64,000 nt of DNA, taken from contig JAJIRX010000549.1 in assembly GCA_023853785.1 (NCBI GenBank), forward strand, positions 275,794 through 339,793. The letters run 5' to 3'. Below the pieces are notes generated by a model. That model saw only the letters and a list, made by a program, of their open reading frames with translations, was not told where the DNA came from and did not search any database. The position numbers and the translations under genes are program-made. How positions within the stretch are numbered: position 1 is the stretch's first letter; the number at the start of each line of letters is the position of its first letter. Shown here piece by piece: positions 20,747 through 31,028 of the stretch. This stretch comes from Psilocybe azurescens (Eukaryota; Basidiomycota; Agaricomycetes; Agaricales; Agrocybaceae).

Positions 20747-23127
20747 CTACTCAAACCAAGAATCATCCATGTCCTCAAAGTCTTCTGGCTGGTACACCTT
20801 TTTGTTTGCCTTACTCTCTTTTTTGGCCGCCCTCCATGCAGACCGTCGGACAAATCAGGAGGCAGGGAGTAGGGATAGGGATTGTGATGTACTGGGTCTT
20901 CATCTTTGTCAGATATCATTACCACATCTTGAGTAGGGGCAAAATTATTAGCAGCAGAGGGGGGGGTGGGGAGGTGAGCCATTATTGTTGCACATGTCAT
21001 TGGGAGCAACACAGATCCAGGCCGGGATAATGGCCGGGCGCAATGCCAGAATGTCCTTGATGGTACTGGCGTGGCTGCAGGCAGTGGGAGGATGTGACTC
21101 GTCATCTTCAGACATGTTGTCCAATGCTGCTCTGACTCGGATAAGAGATGGAGACGGCGACGGGGCGGACAATTGGTCAGACGTGTTGGGTCTACCCTCA
21201 TTAGACCGGGTGGGGTTCTCAACAATTTGGACGTCACTGTTGTCCAATATGTTTGCAAGGGCGTCGTTCACTTGCAGCCAGACATTTGTTGATGAGACTA
21301 CTTTGACCTCGTCATCATCAGACATGTTCTCCAAGGCCGCCCGTGCAAGACTCTGCGTTGAGGGGAGCACAGATACAATTTCTACCTCATCTTTGTCAGA
21401 CATGTTTGCATATGCAGGCACATGTGGAGGGACAATCTCTATATCACTGTGGTCAGACTCAGACATATTGGCAAGAGCTTTGCCTGCCAGGCTAAAGATG
21501 TCTATTGCGTCGGTCGCAGGGACCGGAACCGGGGTGGGCGTATCATCTTCAGACTCAGACATGTTTGCAAGGGCTTCGCCTGCCAGGCTGAGGAAGTCTG
21601 TGATGCCAGGAGCCGGAACCAGAACCAGGGCGGGCATATCCTCCTCAGACATGTTTGCGAGGGCTTTGCCTGCTAGGCTGAGAATGTCTACATTGTCGGT
21701 TGCCAGGACCAGCACTGGGGCGGGTGTATCCTCCTCAGACTCAGACATGTTTGCGAGGGCTTTGCCTGCTAGGCTGAGAATGTCTACATTGTCGGTCACC
21801 AGGACCAGCACCAGGGCGGGCGTATCCTCCTCAGACTCAGACATGTTTGCGAGGGCTTTGCCTGCTAGGCTGAGGATGTCAGCCATGTCAGTTGCCGGGA
21901 TCGGAACCAGGGCGGGCGCATTTTTGTCTACATTATCATCAGACATGTTTGCAAGTGCTTCCAGGCCTCTTTGATGAGAATTCGGAGAGGATACGCCTGC
22001 TGGATGGATATGAGTAAAAATTGTGATTAGAGAAGTTGACAACACACAAGTTCCAATAGTGTTCCTTGTTTCTGAATTGTTTCCCACAATAGTCCCATCT
22101 TCTAACTCCATCCCATACCTGGTGTGGATGTCTGTCTGCTGAGACTGCCTGAGGGCGAGAACGTCTTCCCGAGTCAGGGCCTCACCCCATGTCCAGTGAG
22201 AATGATGTGGGGAAGCAATGCCGGTTCTGGTGCTGAGCCTGATTCCACCCCACTAGGCAGCACATTTGCGGTTTCCCTTGAGTACAGCGGCTTCATGTAA
22301 TTTGTAGAAGCTGGCAATACGTCATTCGCGAGAGAGAGCCCTTGGTCTCCGCCAACAGATGAAGCTGCCTGGTATTGCGAACAGCATCCACATTCATTTT
22401 GTATAAGTCAATGGCCATTTGTTGGTACACATTGCAAGAATTGCAATCCGGGGCAGCACCGGAAACCAGAACGGGAATTCTAGGCATGGACAAAAGATCA
22501 ATGCCCGGGACAGGGCGGCGGAGTAGGTGATGGAGGGCAGAACCAGGCTTCATTGTCTGGTAGGACTGTTGTTGAACGGCCAGACTGAAGTTGGGCACGA
22601 TGGAACTTCGAGGGCAACATTCAGCCTCTTGTCATCGAGTGTCACTGATGTCGCATATTTATTCCACCAGTTGTATTTATACTGTGACACCATATGATGT
22701 GGGTGTTCAGGTTGAGTGCCTGCAGAAAGGATGGCGACCAGTCGGGAGTCATAGAGAATTGGCAAATGATTAACATCTACTTTGCATAGAGACATGGCCA
22801 AGGAACGCAAAACAATAGGGATGTCGAAAATGAGACCCATGGCAGTGGCAATGCTGACATATTGCAAGAAAAATCTCTGAAATGCAAGATGTGAACATTG
22901 CCGGATATGTGTGAATCAACAATTATGTACACTTACAGTCTCTTTGAGGAGGCATGTTTGCATCCACCCTTGATGCCAATTGTTGGCTTTGATCATTTTT
23001 CGCAGAGCTGTCTGAAGTCGAGATTCCCGTATGTGATGTACCGGAGAACATCCTGATTCAATCTATTGTCTATGCCATGTTGCAAGCTGAAAGGATTGAA
23101 TGGTGCGATAGTGTTGTTCTGCGACAT
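20747..23127 (-). CDS. Acidic tandem-repeat protein next to KDZ transposase
   Basis: Reads on the minus strand from an ATG at 23127, 76 bp beyond the stop of the KDZ transposase. Parts visible: MSQNNTIAPFNPF; MIKANNWHQGWMQTCLLKET before a GTAAGT donor; a folded-looking region (about 22550-22870) with LRSLAMSLCKVDVNHLPILY and YKYNWWNKYATS; then HWTWGEALTREDVLALRQSQ (about 22140-22200). A repeat region (about 21080-21960) follows, with units of 32 residues (96 bp) of the type ILSLAGKALANMSESEED; at least five units are regular and three or four more are decayed. The C-terminus appears to be basic then acidic, KKESKANKK to EDMDDSWFE, ending at 20747. SESEED-like runs fit casein kinase 2 sites. 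I do not recognise the family. Position and orientation suggest a companion gene of the KDZ element. Splice joints between 22110 and 22550 are uncertain, so it may be broken. Confidence 0.55.
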
Positions 23128-23202
23128 GACTTGCGATTTAGATCAGAGAGAGTGGTTAAAAGAGAAGAAGCAAGTTGAACCAATATGTGTCATTAAATTT
23201 AG

Positions 23203-24013
23203 TTACATTGATTTGTAATATTTATTTGATTGCTGAAATGATTGGTCAGCAATGATGGCCAACTGATGCCACATGGCGGACTGCCTGTGCGCATATGCAA
23301 CGACTCCAGGGGCGGAATCCCAACCCAGTTCTGATGCCGCTGTCTTCCACCACCTGCTTTTGTACATGAAATAGGACACAGTCCATTGCATCTCATATGA
23401 AACAAGTGTCTTCTCCTCATCCCATCTTTGAAATTGAGCCCTTGCATGCAGCCAATGAACATGCTTGACTAATATTATTTAGAATAGTATATCACTGTGT
23501 GATAAAAATGACTTACACTCCAGAATGGTTGCGGGATCTGTTTCTTCTTCCATATCCAAGTTGCCTTCATCTTCCCCAGGATCTGGCATGGCACTGGGTT
23601 TGGAATTCTGTCCGTGCATTCAAGGCAAAAGGTGTTGGCTCACTGAATGCCAAATCCAGGACAGTCTAAGTGTTGTCGAGCCAGCAAGGTTGGGATTCAA
23701 AATCATGGTGCTTTCCCGAACATCCTCTTTCTTCAGTACACGTAGTTTGCACAGGGTGATATTGTCTGCGCCCTAGGCAAATGAGCCGAGCACGGCAATG
23801 AGTATACACCTGAGAATGAAAAGATATTTTGTGGTTGGCTGCTTTGATTGTGTTCCGGGCCTGGGTCCAGACTCCCTTGTTCGGGGCATCTCTGTATACA
23901 CTTGAATACAGGAAGGACTTCTTGGCAATGAGCTCACGGATTTGGTCTAAATGACCGGTAGCCTGTTTAATTCGTGCTTCAAGTTCCGCATTATTGTAGC
24001 TGTCGCTGCAATT
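23203..24013 (-). pseudogene. KDZ transposase, C-terminal part
   Basis: The minus strand carries typical KDZ C-terminal features. A coiled stretch with ARIKQATGHLDQIRELIAKK and WTQARNTIKAANHKIS leads to LRLSWIWHS. After an intron at about 23463-23510 comes VHWLHARAQFQRWDEEKTL, EMQWTVSYFMYKSRWW and VAYAHRQSAMW, ending at the stop at 23203. The frame is lost after SWIWHS. KDZ enzymes are DDE-type DNA transposases common in basidiomycetes. The gene is cut at 24013 by the Gypsy-1 element; the codons resume at 31029 in the same frame once one target-duplication copy is removed, so this insertion happened into an existing reading frame. Confidence 0.85.
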
Positions 24014-24450
24014 TGTTACAATCTCAAGTTAGAATCACGCAGTGTGCGTAATCTAACCACCAATCGTTTACAAGAACAAGTTCAAGTTTGAGTTGAGCAG
24101 GTTAAGCAGGTTGGATTCTCAAGAACTAGCTAAAGAATACAGTAGATCCTTCCTGGTATAAATACTAAGAACTGTACAGCAAGTTGAAACAAGACCGAAT
24201 GTTCATCAACAGATGTATATAAGAATAGTAGAAACAGATTGAGTTGAAACAAGATCGAATGTTCATCAGCAGATGTATATAAGAATAGAGGAAACGAATC
24301 AAACGTTCATCAAAGATGCATCATGAAAGATGGAGTTGAAAGTCCATCAGAGATATGATGGAGTTTGGTAGAATGATTGATGGAAAGGAAAAGGAAAAGA
24401 AAAAGAAAAGAAAAAGAGAAAAGAAAAAAGAAAAAAGACTTGTCGTAACA
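24014..24450 (-). repeat. Gypsy-1 3' LTR
   Basis: 437 bp. It contains a tandem duplication of about 58 bp (24186-24243 and 24244-24301, each with TGTTCATCA and TGTATATAAGAATAG). An A/G tract at 24384-24437 differs in length from that of the 5' LTR. Confidence 0.9.
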
Positions 24451-24510
24451 TTATCCCCATACTACACTCCTTATGCCTCAGAAGGAGTGAAGTCCAATAC
24501 TTCTGTGGGC

Positions 24511-25393
24511 TCAGTAGTCTCCGTATGGTTTGCCTGTGGTGTTGGCGATTCCGGTGTCGTCGAGAAGATCCTTGTCAATTCCTCCATAATAGGCATCAAC
24601 GTGTTGCTTGTTTTCTGGGTTATAGCTGCAGTCTCGGAAGGAATGTCCGGGTGCGTATCGGTAGCAGTAGATGCATTTGAACTTGGGGCATCTTGGGTGA
24701 ATATGTCCGGGTTTGCCGCATTGGTAGCATGTAACCGACATTGTGCTCGTTGAGCGATTCATTGTAGAAGACGAAGCAGTGGACGAGCTTCGTTGATGAG
24801 TCGTGGTGTTTGAAGACCGTCGACGAGTAGGGCGTAGGGATGGGAGATCTTGAGGGAGTGGAGGTGGGAGGCAAAATCTGCGGTGAAGGTGAATTGTCAA
24901 TGATTGGTGAAAATTGTACTGCTCGACAATAAGCAGGAGGGTGGGCAGGAAGGGGACGAGAAGGAACAGTGCTCTGGAAAGGGGGATCAATAAGAGAGGG
25001 TACCGACAGTTTTTGCACTGTGGATGATTTGCTACGATGTTCCCTCAGCACGTCGTACAGTTCTCTTTCTAATCCCCATGATTGAAGTTGATCTAGTAGA
25101 GCTGTTGCCATGGTCTGTCAAAGCGAGACCATTGTCTGGCAAGACATATTTCTTGTTCTTCTTGTTGATGGGCTCTGGAAACCTTCACTAGTTCGTCGAT
25201 GGCAAAAACGGTGTCTGGATCTTCAAAGTACGAGCAGATTTTTTGAGCCGTTTTGTTGTCGGGCGAAGAGGTCTATGGCTTCAAAGGTTGACAGTGTTTG
25301 AGCGTAACAAGGTATGGCAGGTCATTTGCCTTGTAGTCGTGAGTTAGTGGGAGCAGAAGAGGGAGATGTGGCGGGAGTATCAATGAAAGACAT
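24511..25393 (-). pseudogene. Gypsy-1 accessory ORF: tandem zinc-knuckle protein
   Basis: Lies between chromodomain and 3' LTR. It starts MSFIDTPATS at 25393, continues in another frame with KICSYFEDPDTVFAIDELVK and EEQEICLARQWSRFDRPW, then a Pro/Ser-rich linker. It ends with CYQCGKPGHIHPRCP followed by CIYCYRYAPGHSFRDC, two zinc-binding clusters, and a short acidic tail to 24511. A TGA stop in place of CGA (after LQGK) and at least two frameshifts break it. The same ORF start and tail occur in Gypsy-2 (58471-58651), where the middle is deleted. The second cluster is distinct from the gag knuckle, so this is a separate protein, probably nucleic-acid binding. Similar hypothetical proteins occur in agaric genomes as far as I know, but I know of no assigned function. 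Confidence 0.65.
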
Positions 25394-25414
25394 GTTGCAT
25401 TGTGAGGATATGGT

Positions 25415-25737
25415 TTAGAGATGGAATGACTTGGCCTTTTTAACTACTTTGGCAATTAGCGGCAGGCGTTGGTAGAGCTCCTGTTCGACCAGATTTAGCT
25501 TGAGGCATAGAGATCTGGCTTGGTGATGAGCCAGTCTAGCGGCAGCCGGACAGTAGTTCTGTTTTGCCGTTTCCTTCTGATCGATCACTTTGTTGTATAG
25601 GGTGAGGATTTCTCTTTGTAGCACCTCGAGCTCTTCTACAGTTTGTTTGGTTAAAGGGGTATCGAAGATGGGAGTTTCGAGTTGGTTTGTTTCAGAGCTT
25701 CGGAGTGAAGGAAGAGGCAATGCGTCGAAGAAAGCGA
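25415..25737 (-). pseudogene. Gypsy-1 accessory ORF: small coiled-coil protein
   Basis: Starts with MPRFLRRIASSFT and after one frameshift continues through DTPLTKQTVEELEVLQREIL, HHQARSLCLKLNLVEQEL and LPLIAKVVKKAKSF to the stop at 25415. Regular Leu spacing with charged residues suggests a coiled coil, with a basic C-terminus. The homologous ORF in Gypsy-2 (58114-58440) is intact. Confidence 0.65.
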
Positions 25738-25759
25738 GGCATCAGGATGGTAGTGATGA

Positions 25760-28700
25760 TCAGAGTTTGTGTAATTTGCGGTATTCTTGAAGAGTCTCGC
25801 TGTTGTCGTCGAACACAACATCTTTTTCCCACGTTGCTTCGGAGATAGGGAATCCCGTCCATTTGATAAGGTATTGATATTTTTGCTTTTCTTTCTTGGG
25901 TTTTCATCCAGTCTTTCTGTGATTCAGAATAGTTTCGACTTCCCAGTGTTCTTCTTTATTTTTGATTTTGGGTGGTGGTCTAGGGAAGTTCGGTCTGTAT
26001 GTTTCTGTTTCTTTGTATGGCATGAGTAGAGTGGCGTGGAAGACGTTGTGGATCTTCCATATCTTGGGTAATTTGAGTCTGTATGTGAGAGGTCCCAGGA
26101 CTTCTGTGATCGTGAATGGGCCTTCTCGTTTCGGTTTCATCTTCGAATGGTACCTAGTGGAGATGTTGTGGGAGTCTAGCCAAACTTTTGTTCCTATCTC
26201 AAATGGTTTGAAGTTTGATTTTCGTCGTTCTGCTATCCTTTGTCTTGCAAGTTCGTGGGGCGGCTAATGCTTCTTCTCGATCTTTTAGGAGATGTTTGAC
26301 CTTTTCTTCTACAGATGGGGCTTTGGTGTTCTCGAATGCAAGTGGAATGGCTATCGGAGATGAACCTAAGGTGAGTTTGAACACGGTTTTGACTCTTTCG
26401 GAGTGTTTCCTGTTATTGTGAGTGAATTCCAATGTTCCAACTGACTTGTTCCAATTGGTTGGGTGTGAAGAACAATAGATGGACAGATAGGCTTCTATTT
26501 CTTGCTTGAATCGTTCAGTGGTTCCATCTCCTATTGGATGATAAGCCGTAGTTAATTTGGACTTGATCCCTAAGAGTTTCATGAGTTCTTGGAAGACTTT
26601 TGTGGTGAATAGGGGGTCTCGGTTGGAGATAATGCTATCTGGGAGTCCGAATCATTTGAAGAGGTTGTTGAGTAAGAGTTGAGCTGCTCCTTCTGCATCA
26701 AGTGCCTCTCCTGGTTCCCCTTTCTTTCGGCAAGGTATTAAAATCACCCCTTAGTAAGCCCATGGTCTACCATGACCATGATTGCGTCCACGATCTGTCC
26801 CACACTGTTCTTAACCGGTGGTAAGTCAGTTAGAAAGTCCATTGAACAGTTTGCGAATGGTCATGTGGAAGTTGGTCCAGCGATTGGCATAAAAAGTGAC
26901 GGGTGCAGGGGATTTCTGTTAATCTTGAATTGCTGACAGCTTCCACAGCCTTTGACGTATTGTTTTACGAAGGATCATAGTCCTGGCCACCAATAATGTG
27001 TTCTTACTGCGTTGTAGGTTTCAAGTTCTCCAGGGTGCCCTGCCGATGGTAGATCGTGAAAGGATTTTACCACTTGTTGTTGTAGGTTTTGGTTTTTGGT
27101 ATATATGTTTTGTCTTTATAGAAGATGACGTTTTTCCCATTGAATTCTTCTGTTCTCCAGTCGTCGAGGTCGGTTCGTAAATTCGATGGTCCTCCTTGCA
27201 ATAGGGCTTTCAAGATTTCTGCAATATCTGTGTCGAATTCTTCCGAATCAATGATTTGCTGTTGTAGTTCAGTGTCGATTAAATTGATGAAAAGTTCTTC
27301 TGGTAATAGAGTCACATCTTTGTTATTGTGGTCTTCGTCAGGTATAAAATCTGGCCTTCTTGATAAGGCGTCAGATTGAATCATTTTTGTCCCGGGCATG
27401 TGGATTAGTTTCAGATCAAATTCGGATAGGTATAATGACCATCAAGCTTGCCGTCTATTCAGATTTCTTGGGCTTCTGAAGTAGGTCAGGTTCTTGTGAT
27501 CAGAAAGAATGATTGTTGTGTGTTCTGATCCTTGAATGTAATGTCTCCATTCCTGTAAGGCTTGTACAATTGCCAGGAGTTCCCTATCGTAGATTTCATA
27601 GTTTCTTTCCATCACAGAGAATGTTTTCAAAATAAATGCACATGGGTGTCTTTCACCGTTTCCATCGAGTTGAGTCAGAACGGCTCCAGATGCATATTTA
27701 GAGGCGTCGCATTCAATTTGAAATGGTTTGTTTGGGTCTGGCATAGAGAGAACTGGTTCTTCCGTGAATCATCGCTTCAGTTCATCGAACGCTCATTGAG
27801 CTGTGTCCGTCCATTTGAATTTCTTGTTCTTCTTTAGGAGGTTGTTCAGGGGTTGCACTACCGTAGAGAACTTCCTGATGAATTTTCGGTAGAAATTTCC
27901 AAATCTCAGGAATCCCCTGACTTGCTTGACTGTAGTAGGTGCAGGCCAGTCTCGGATTCCTTTAAGTTTCAATTGGTCTATGGAGATCTTTCCTTCTTCG
28001 ATTATCATTCCCAGGTATTCAACCTTCCATTGTCTGAAGATGCATTTTTCTGGCTTGAGGTACAGGTCGTTATCCTTTAGTCTCTGTAGGACAATTCGTT
28101 TGTACTTTGCCAAATCTTTTGGTTTTCAGCAAAGATTAAGATGTCGTCCATGTAGATAATCACGAATCCTCCAGAGATTTTGCCTTTGAATAGCGAATCC
28201 ATCATGGATTGAAAAGTGGCCGGGAATTGCATAATCCGAAGAACATAACCGTGGGTTCAAAGAGTCCTCGATTCATTTTGAAGGTGGCTTTCCGTTGATC
28301 TTCCTTTTGAATGCAAACATTGCTGTATCCTTGCCTGACGTCCAGTTTGGTAAAGAATTTCACTCCTTTGAGTTTGTCCAGTAGATCGGGGATCCGTTGT
28401 AAAGGGTAAGCATTCTTTACTGTCCATTCATTTAGATATCAATAATCTTGACAGGGTCGCAGTTTTCCGTCCTTCTTGGCTACGAAGAAAAATGGCAAAG
28501 CGATGTCCGATTCTGATCTGACGATATATCCTTTGTCCAGCATTTCTTTAAGAAATTTGTTCTGTTCGATTTGTTCTTCTGGGGTGAGGCTGTAGACTTT
28601 GCATGGTTTTGCTTTGAATTCAGGTTTCAGTTCGATTTTGTGGTCCCAGGGTCTTGAGATGGGAAATCGATCTGCTGCTTTTTGTCAAAAAGTCTGAGGT

Positions 28701-29262
28701 AGTCGTGGAGGTCCAGGGGAATAAGTTCTTCCAAAGGTTTAGCAGTTGTCCTGTTTTTGTGTTCCATTGCCAGAGTTTGTGAAGCCGTAGTTTTGCGTTG
28801 ATCCATGCCTGGTTCATTTCTTCGGAATCTTTTGCCTCAATAAAATCTATTACCAAAGCGTTGAAGTCTTCGGAGTGGGGGCGTCTGTGGTGTCCATGAT
28901 TGGTTTGGTTTCTTCCAGTTCTTCTTCCATAGTGGTAGTGTGGATGGATTTGGAAACTCTCCATTTGACTTTTCCAGTTTCCCAATCGATGTCAGGGTTT
29001 TGTTTTTGAAGCCAAGGTAATCCTAGAATAATCTTTTGTCATCCTAGTCCAGAGACATATAGAATTTCCTTGTTCGTTCTGTTCCTGATGGTAAGATTGA
29101 GTTCTACAAAGGTAGAGATCGTTCCTTTCTTGTTGAGGGTTCCATCCACATTGTATACCGTGAGGTTTTTCTTCAAGGGTTTTTGTTCGAGTCCTAGTTT
29201 CCTAGCGTAGTTTTGGTCAATGAATTTTCCACCAGCTCCAGAGTCAATTAGACCCAAGGTTT
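25760..29262 (-). pseudogene. Gypsy-1 pol (protease, RT, RNase H, integrase, chromodomain)
   Basis: Protease DSGAGGKFIDQNYARKLGL (29200-29257). RT with IIYMDDILIF at about 28135-28165, the catalytic pair intact. RNase H with [20 protein letters not shown] (27660-27744). Integrase zinc-binding region around 27000-27100 and core around 26200-26600 (TAYHPIGDGTTERF, HNNRKHSERVKT). The chromodomain has YQYLIKWTGFPISEATWEK and ends at 25760. Stops and frameshifts separate these blocks; for example at about 27770-27800 two TGA codons stand close together, one where the sister element has CGA. Inactive as sequenced. Confidence 0.9.
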
Positions 29263-29369
29263 CAACGATTTGTGGCTTTCTGTTTTTATGGCAGAGAATG
29301 AAATTGGTAAATGCATAGATTTATTCTCGAGTGTAGCCATAAATACAGAATAGATGCCTAATTGTGGAG

Positions 29370-30550
29370 AGACCAACATCGATTTGGTTCTCCATTTTAA
29401 AAATCCTCAGTGTTGGTGTCCTCCTCCTGGTCTCCCATTGCCAAAATCACCAGTTCTTCTCTCTTCTCTATGTTCAACTCCCGGATATGGGCATGAAGGT
29501 CCTTGGGTGTCCATTTTTCTTTGGCAACTCCTTTGGTATGAACAGGTTGTTCTTCTTCTTCTGAGGACAATCTACAGCGAGATGTCCTGGTTGTTTGCAT
29601 CTGAAACAAGCCCCCTTTTTCATAAGGCTTGTTCGTTCTTCGGTGGTCATAACATCAACATCCATTGCAAAGGGGTCCTTTCTTGGCGTGGCTCTGGGAA
29701 TGAATCGTGCATTTGATTGAGATGGGCCTTTAATCGCCATAGCGAGTCAATAGCTCCTGTCGAAGGTCATGGCTTTGTTGTACCATTCTTCCCGATTTTG
29801 GTGGGCTTCTTCTCGGACATGATGATTTTCTGTACTAGCGCCAGGTTTAGCGCCGTCTTGAACATTTCGATCAAGAGTTTGTTTGCAGTGTCGGAGTCGT
29901 TAGACATCCCTGCCTCTCCAACCAGTAGTTTGAACTTTGTTACTAGTTGTTCGGCGGTCAGGTTCTTTTGTCGAAGCATTTTTAATTTGTCTAATGCATC
30001 GATGTCTTCTTCTTCTGGCTTGAATGCCTTCTGGAATTCATTGATAAATTCCCTGTAAGTCGGTAAGTCGATATCCCCTGTGCCGAGGTTCAGTTTGTTC
30101 TAGACAAATTGTTGTTTCCAAACGACCGTGTTTCCTTCTTGCATGAAAGAGAGAATAAACACAATCTGTTTTGATTCCGTGTCGTAAACGTCCTTGTTGA
30201 TCCCCATATAGAGGATACATTCTTGAAGGAATTTTTGCTTTTAAACTTTTCGCTGTTGAAAGGCATTGGTTTGCAAAGAGAGTGTTCCCCTCGTTTTTGG
30301 GGGCGTCGATCATTTGTTGGTCAACCATTTGTGTTTTGTTTGGTTCAGAGTTTTCAGAGGGTTCAGAGGGTTCAGAGGTGTCGGTGAAGTATTCTTCTCC
30401 TGACGATAGTCCTGGAGTTCGTGTAGTGGGCTGAACGTCTGATGTAGGCATTCGTTCACCACTGTCGTCAGTGTCGTAGTTTGCGGAGAAGGTTCTGCCC
30501 TCGAGATGTCGTGGTGTCTGGTTCAAGCTCCCGATACCACTTGTGGACAA
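29370..30550 (-). pseudogene. Gypsy-1 gag
   Basis: Starts at 30550 with MSTSGIGSLNQT and an acidic Ser/Pro-rich stretch. The retrotransposon gag fold continues in another frame (LTAEQLVTKFKLLVGEAGM, 29767-29979), then the zinc knuckle CFRCKQPGHLAVDCP (29560-29610). At least two frameshifts break it. Confidence 0.85.
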
Positions 30551-30582
30551 AGCAGTATGGTAGAGTGAGAAGCTAGTTCTTT

Positions 30583-31028
30583 TGTTACAATCTCAAGTTA
30601 GAATCACGCAGTGTGCGTAATCTAACCACCAATCGTTTACAAGAACAAGTTCAAGTTTGAGTTGAGCAGGTTAAGCAGGTTGGATTCTCAAGAACTAGCT
30701 AAAGAATACAGTAGATCCTTCCTGGTATAAATACTAAGAACTGTACAGCAAGTTGAAACAAGACCGAATGTTCATCAACAGATGTATATAAGAATAGTAG
30801 AAACAGATTGAGTTGAAACAAGATCGAATGTTCATCAGCAGATGTATATAAGAATAGAGGAAACGAATCAAACGTTCATCAAAGATGCATCATGAAAGAT
30901 GGAGTTGAAAGTCCATCAGAGATATGATGGAGTTTCGTAGAATGATTGATGGAAAGGAAAAGAAAAGAAAAAGAAAAAGAAAAAGAAAAGAAAAGAGAAA
31001 AGAAAAAGAAAAAAGACTTGTCATAACA
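30583..31028 (-). repeat. Gypsy-1 5' LTR
   Basis: 446 bp, nearly identical to the other LTR. Clear substitutions are TTTCG against TTTGG near 30935 and TCATAACA against TCGTAACA at the end; the second is a CpG transition. The rest is A/G-tract length. A primer-binding site is not obvious at the LTR edge; TGGTATCGGGAGC lies about 45 bases inside. Confidence 0.9.

Larger units (their letters stand above)
24014..31028 (-). mobile_element. Gypsy-1: complete chromovirus-type LTR retrotransposon
   Basis: A 7015-bp element flanked by the 5-bp target duplication CAATT (24009-24013 and 31029-31033), inserted in the KDZ transposase. LTRs begin TGTTA and end TAACA. Order on the minus strand: 5' LTR, gag with zinc knuckle, aspartic protease, reverse transcriptase, RNase H, integrase, chromodomain, a coiled-coil ORF, a tandem zinc-knuckle ORF, 3' LTR. 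Nearly every coding domain has frameshifts or stops, yet the two LTRs differ by only two clear substitutions plus the length of an A/G microsatellite. Confidence 0.95.

Noticed and set aside
20985..21974. 329-codon plus-strand frame with repeats of FARALPARLRMS
   Set aside because: Antisense of the acidic repeat gene. The minus frame joins upstream exons and a sensible C-terminus; the plus frame does not.
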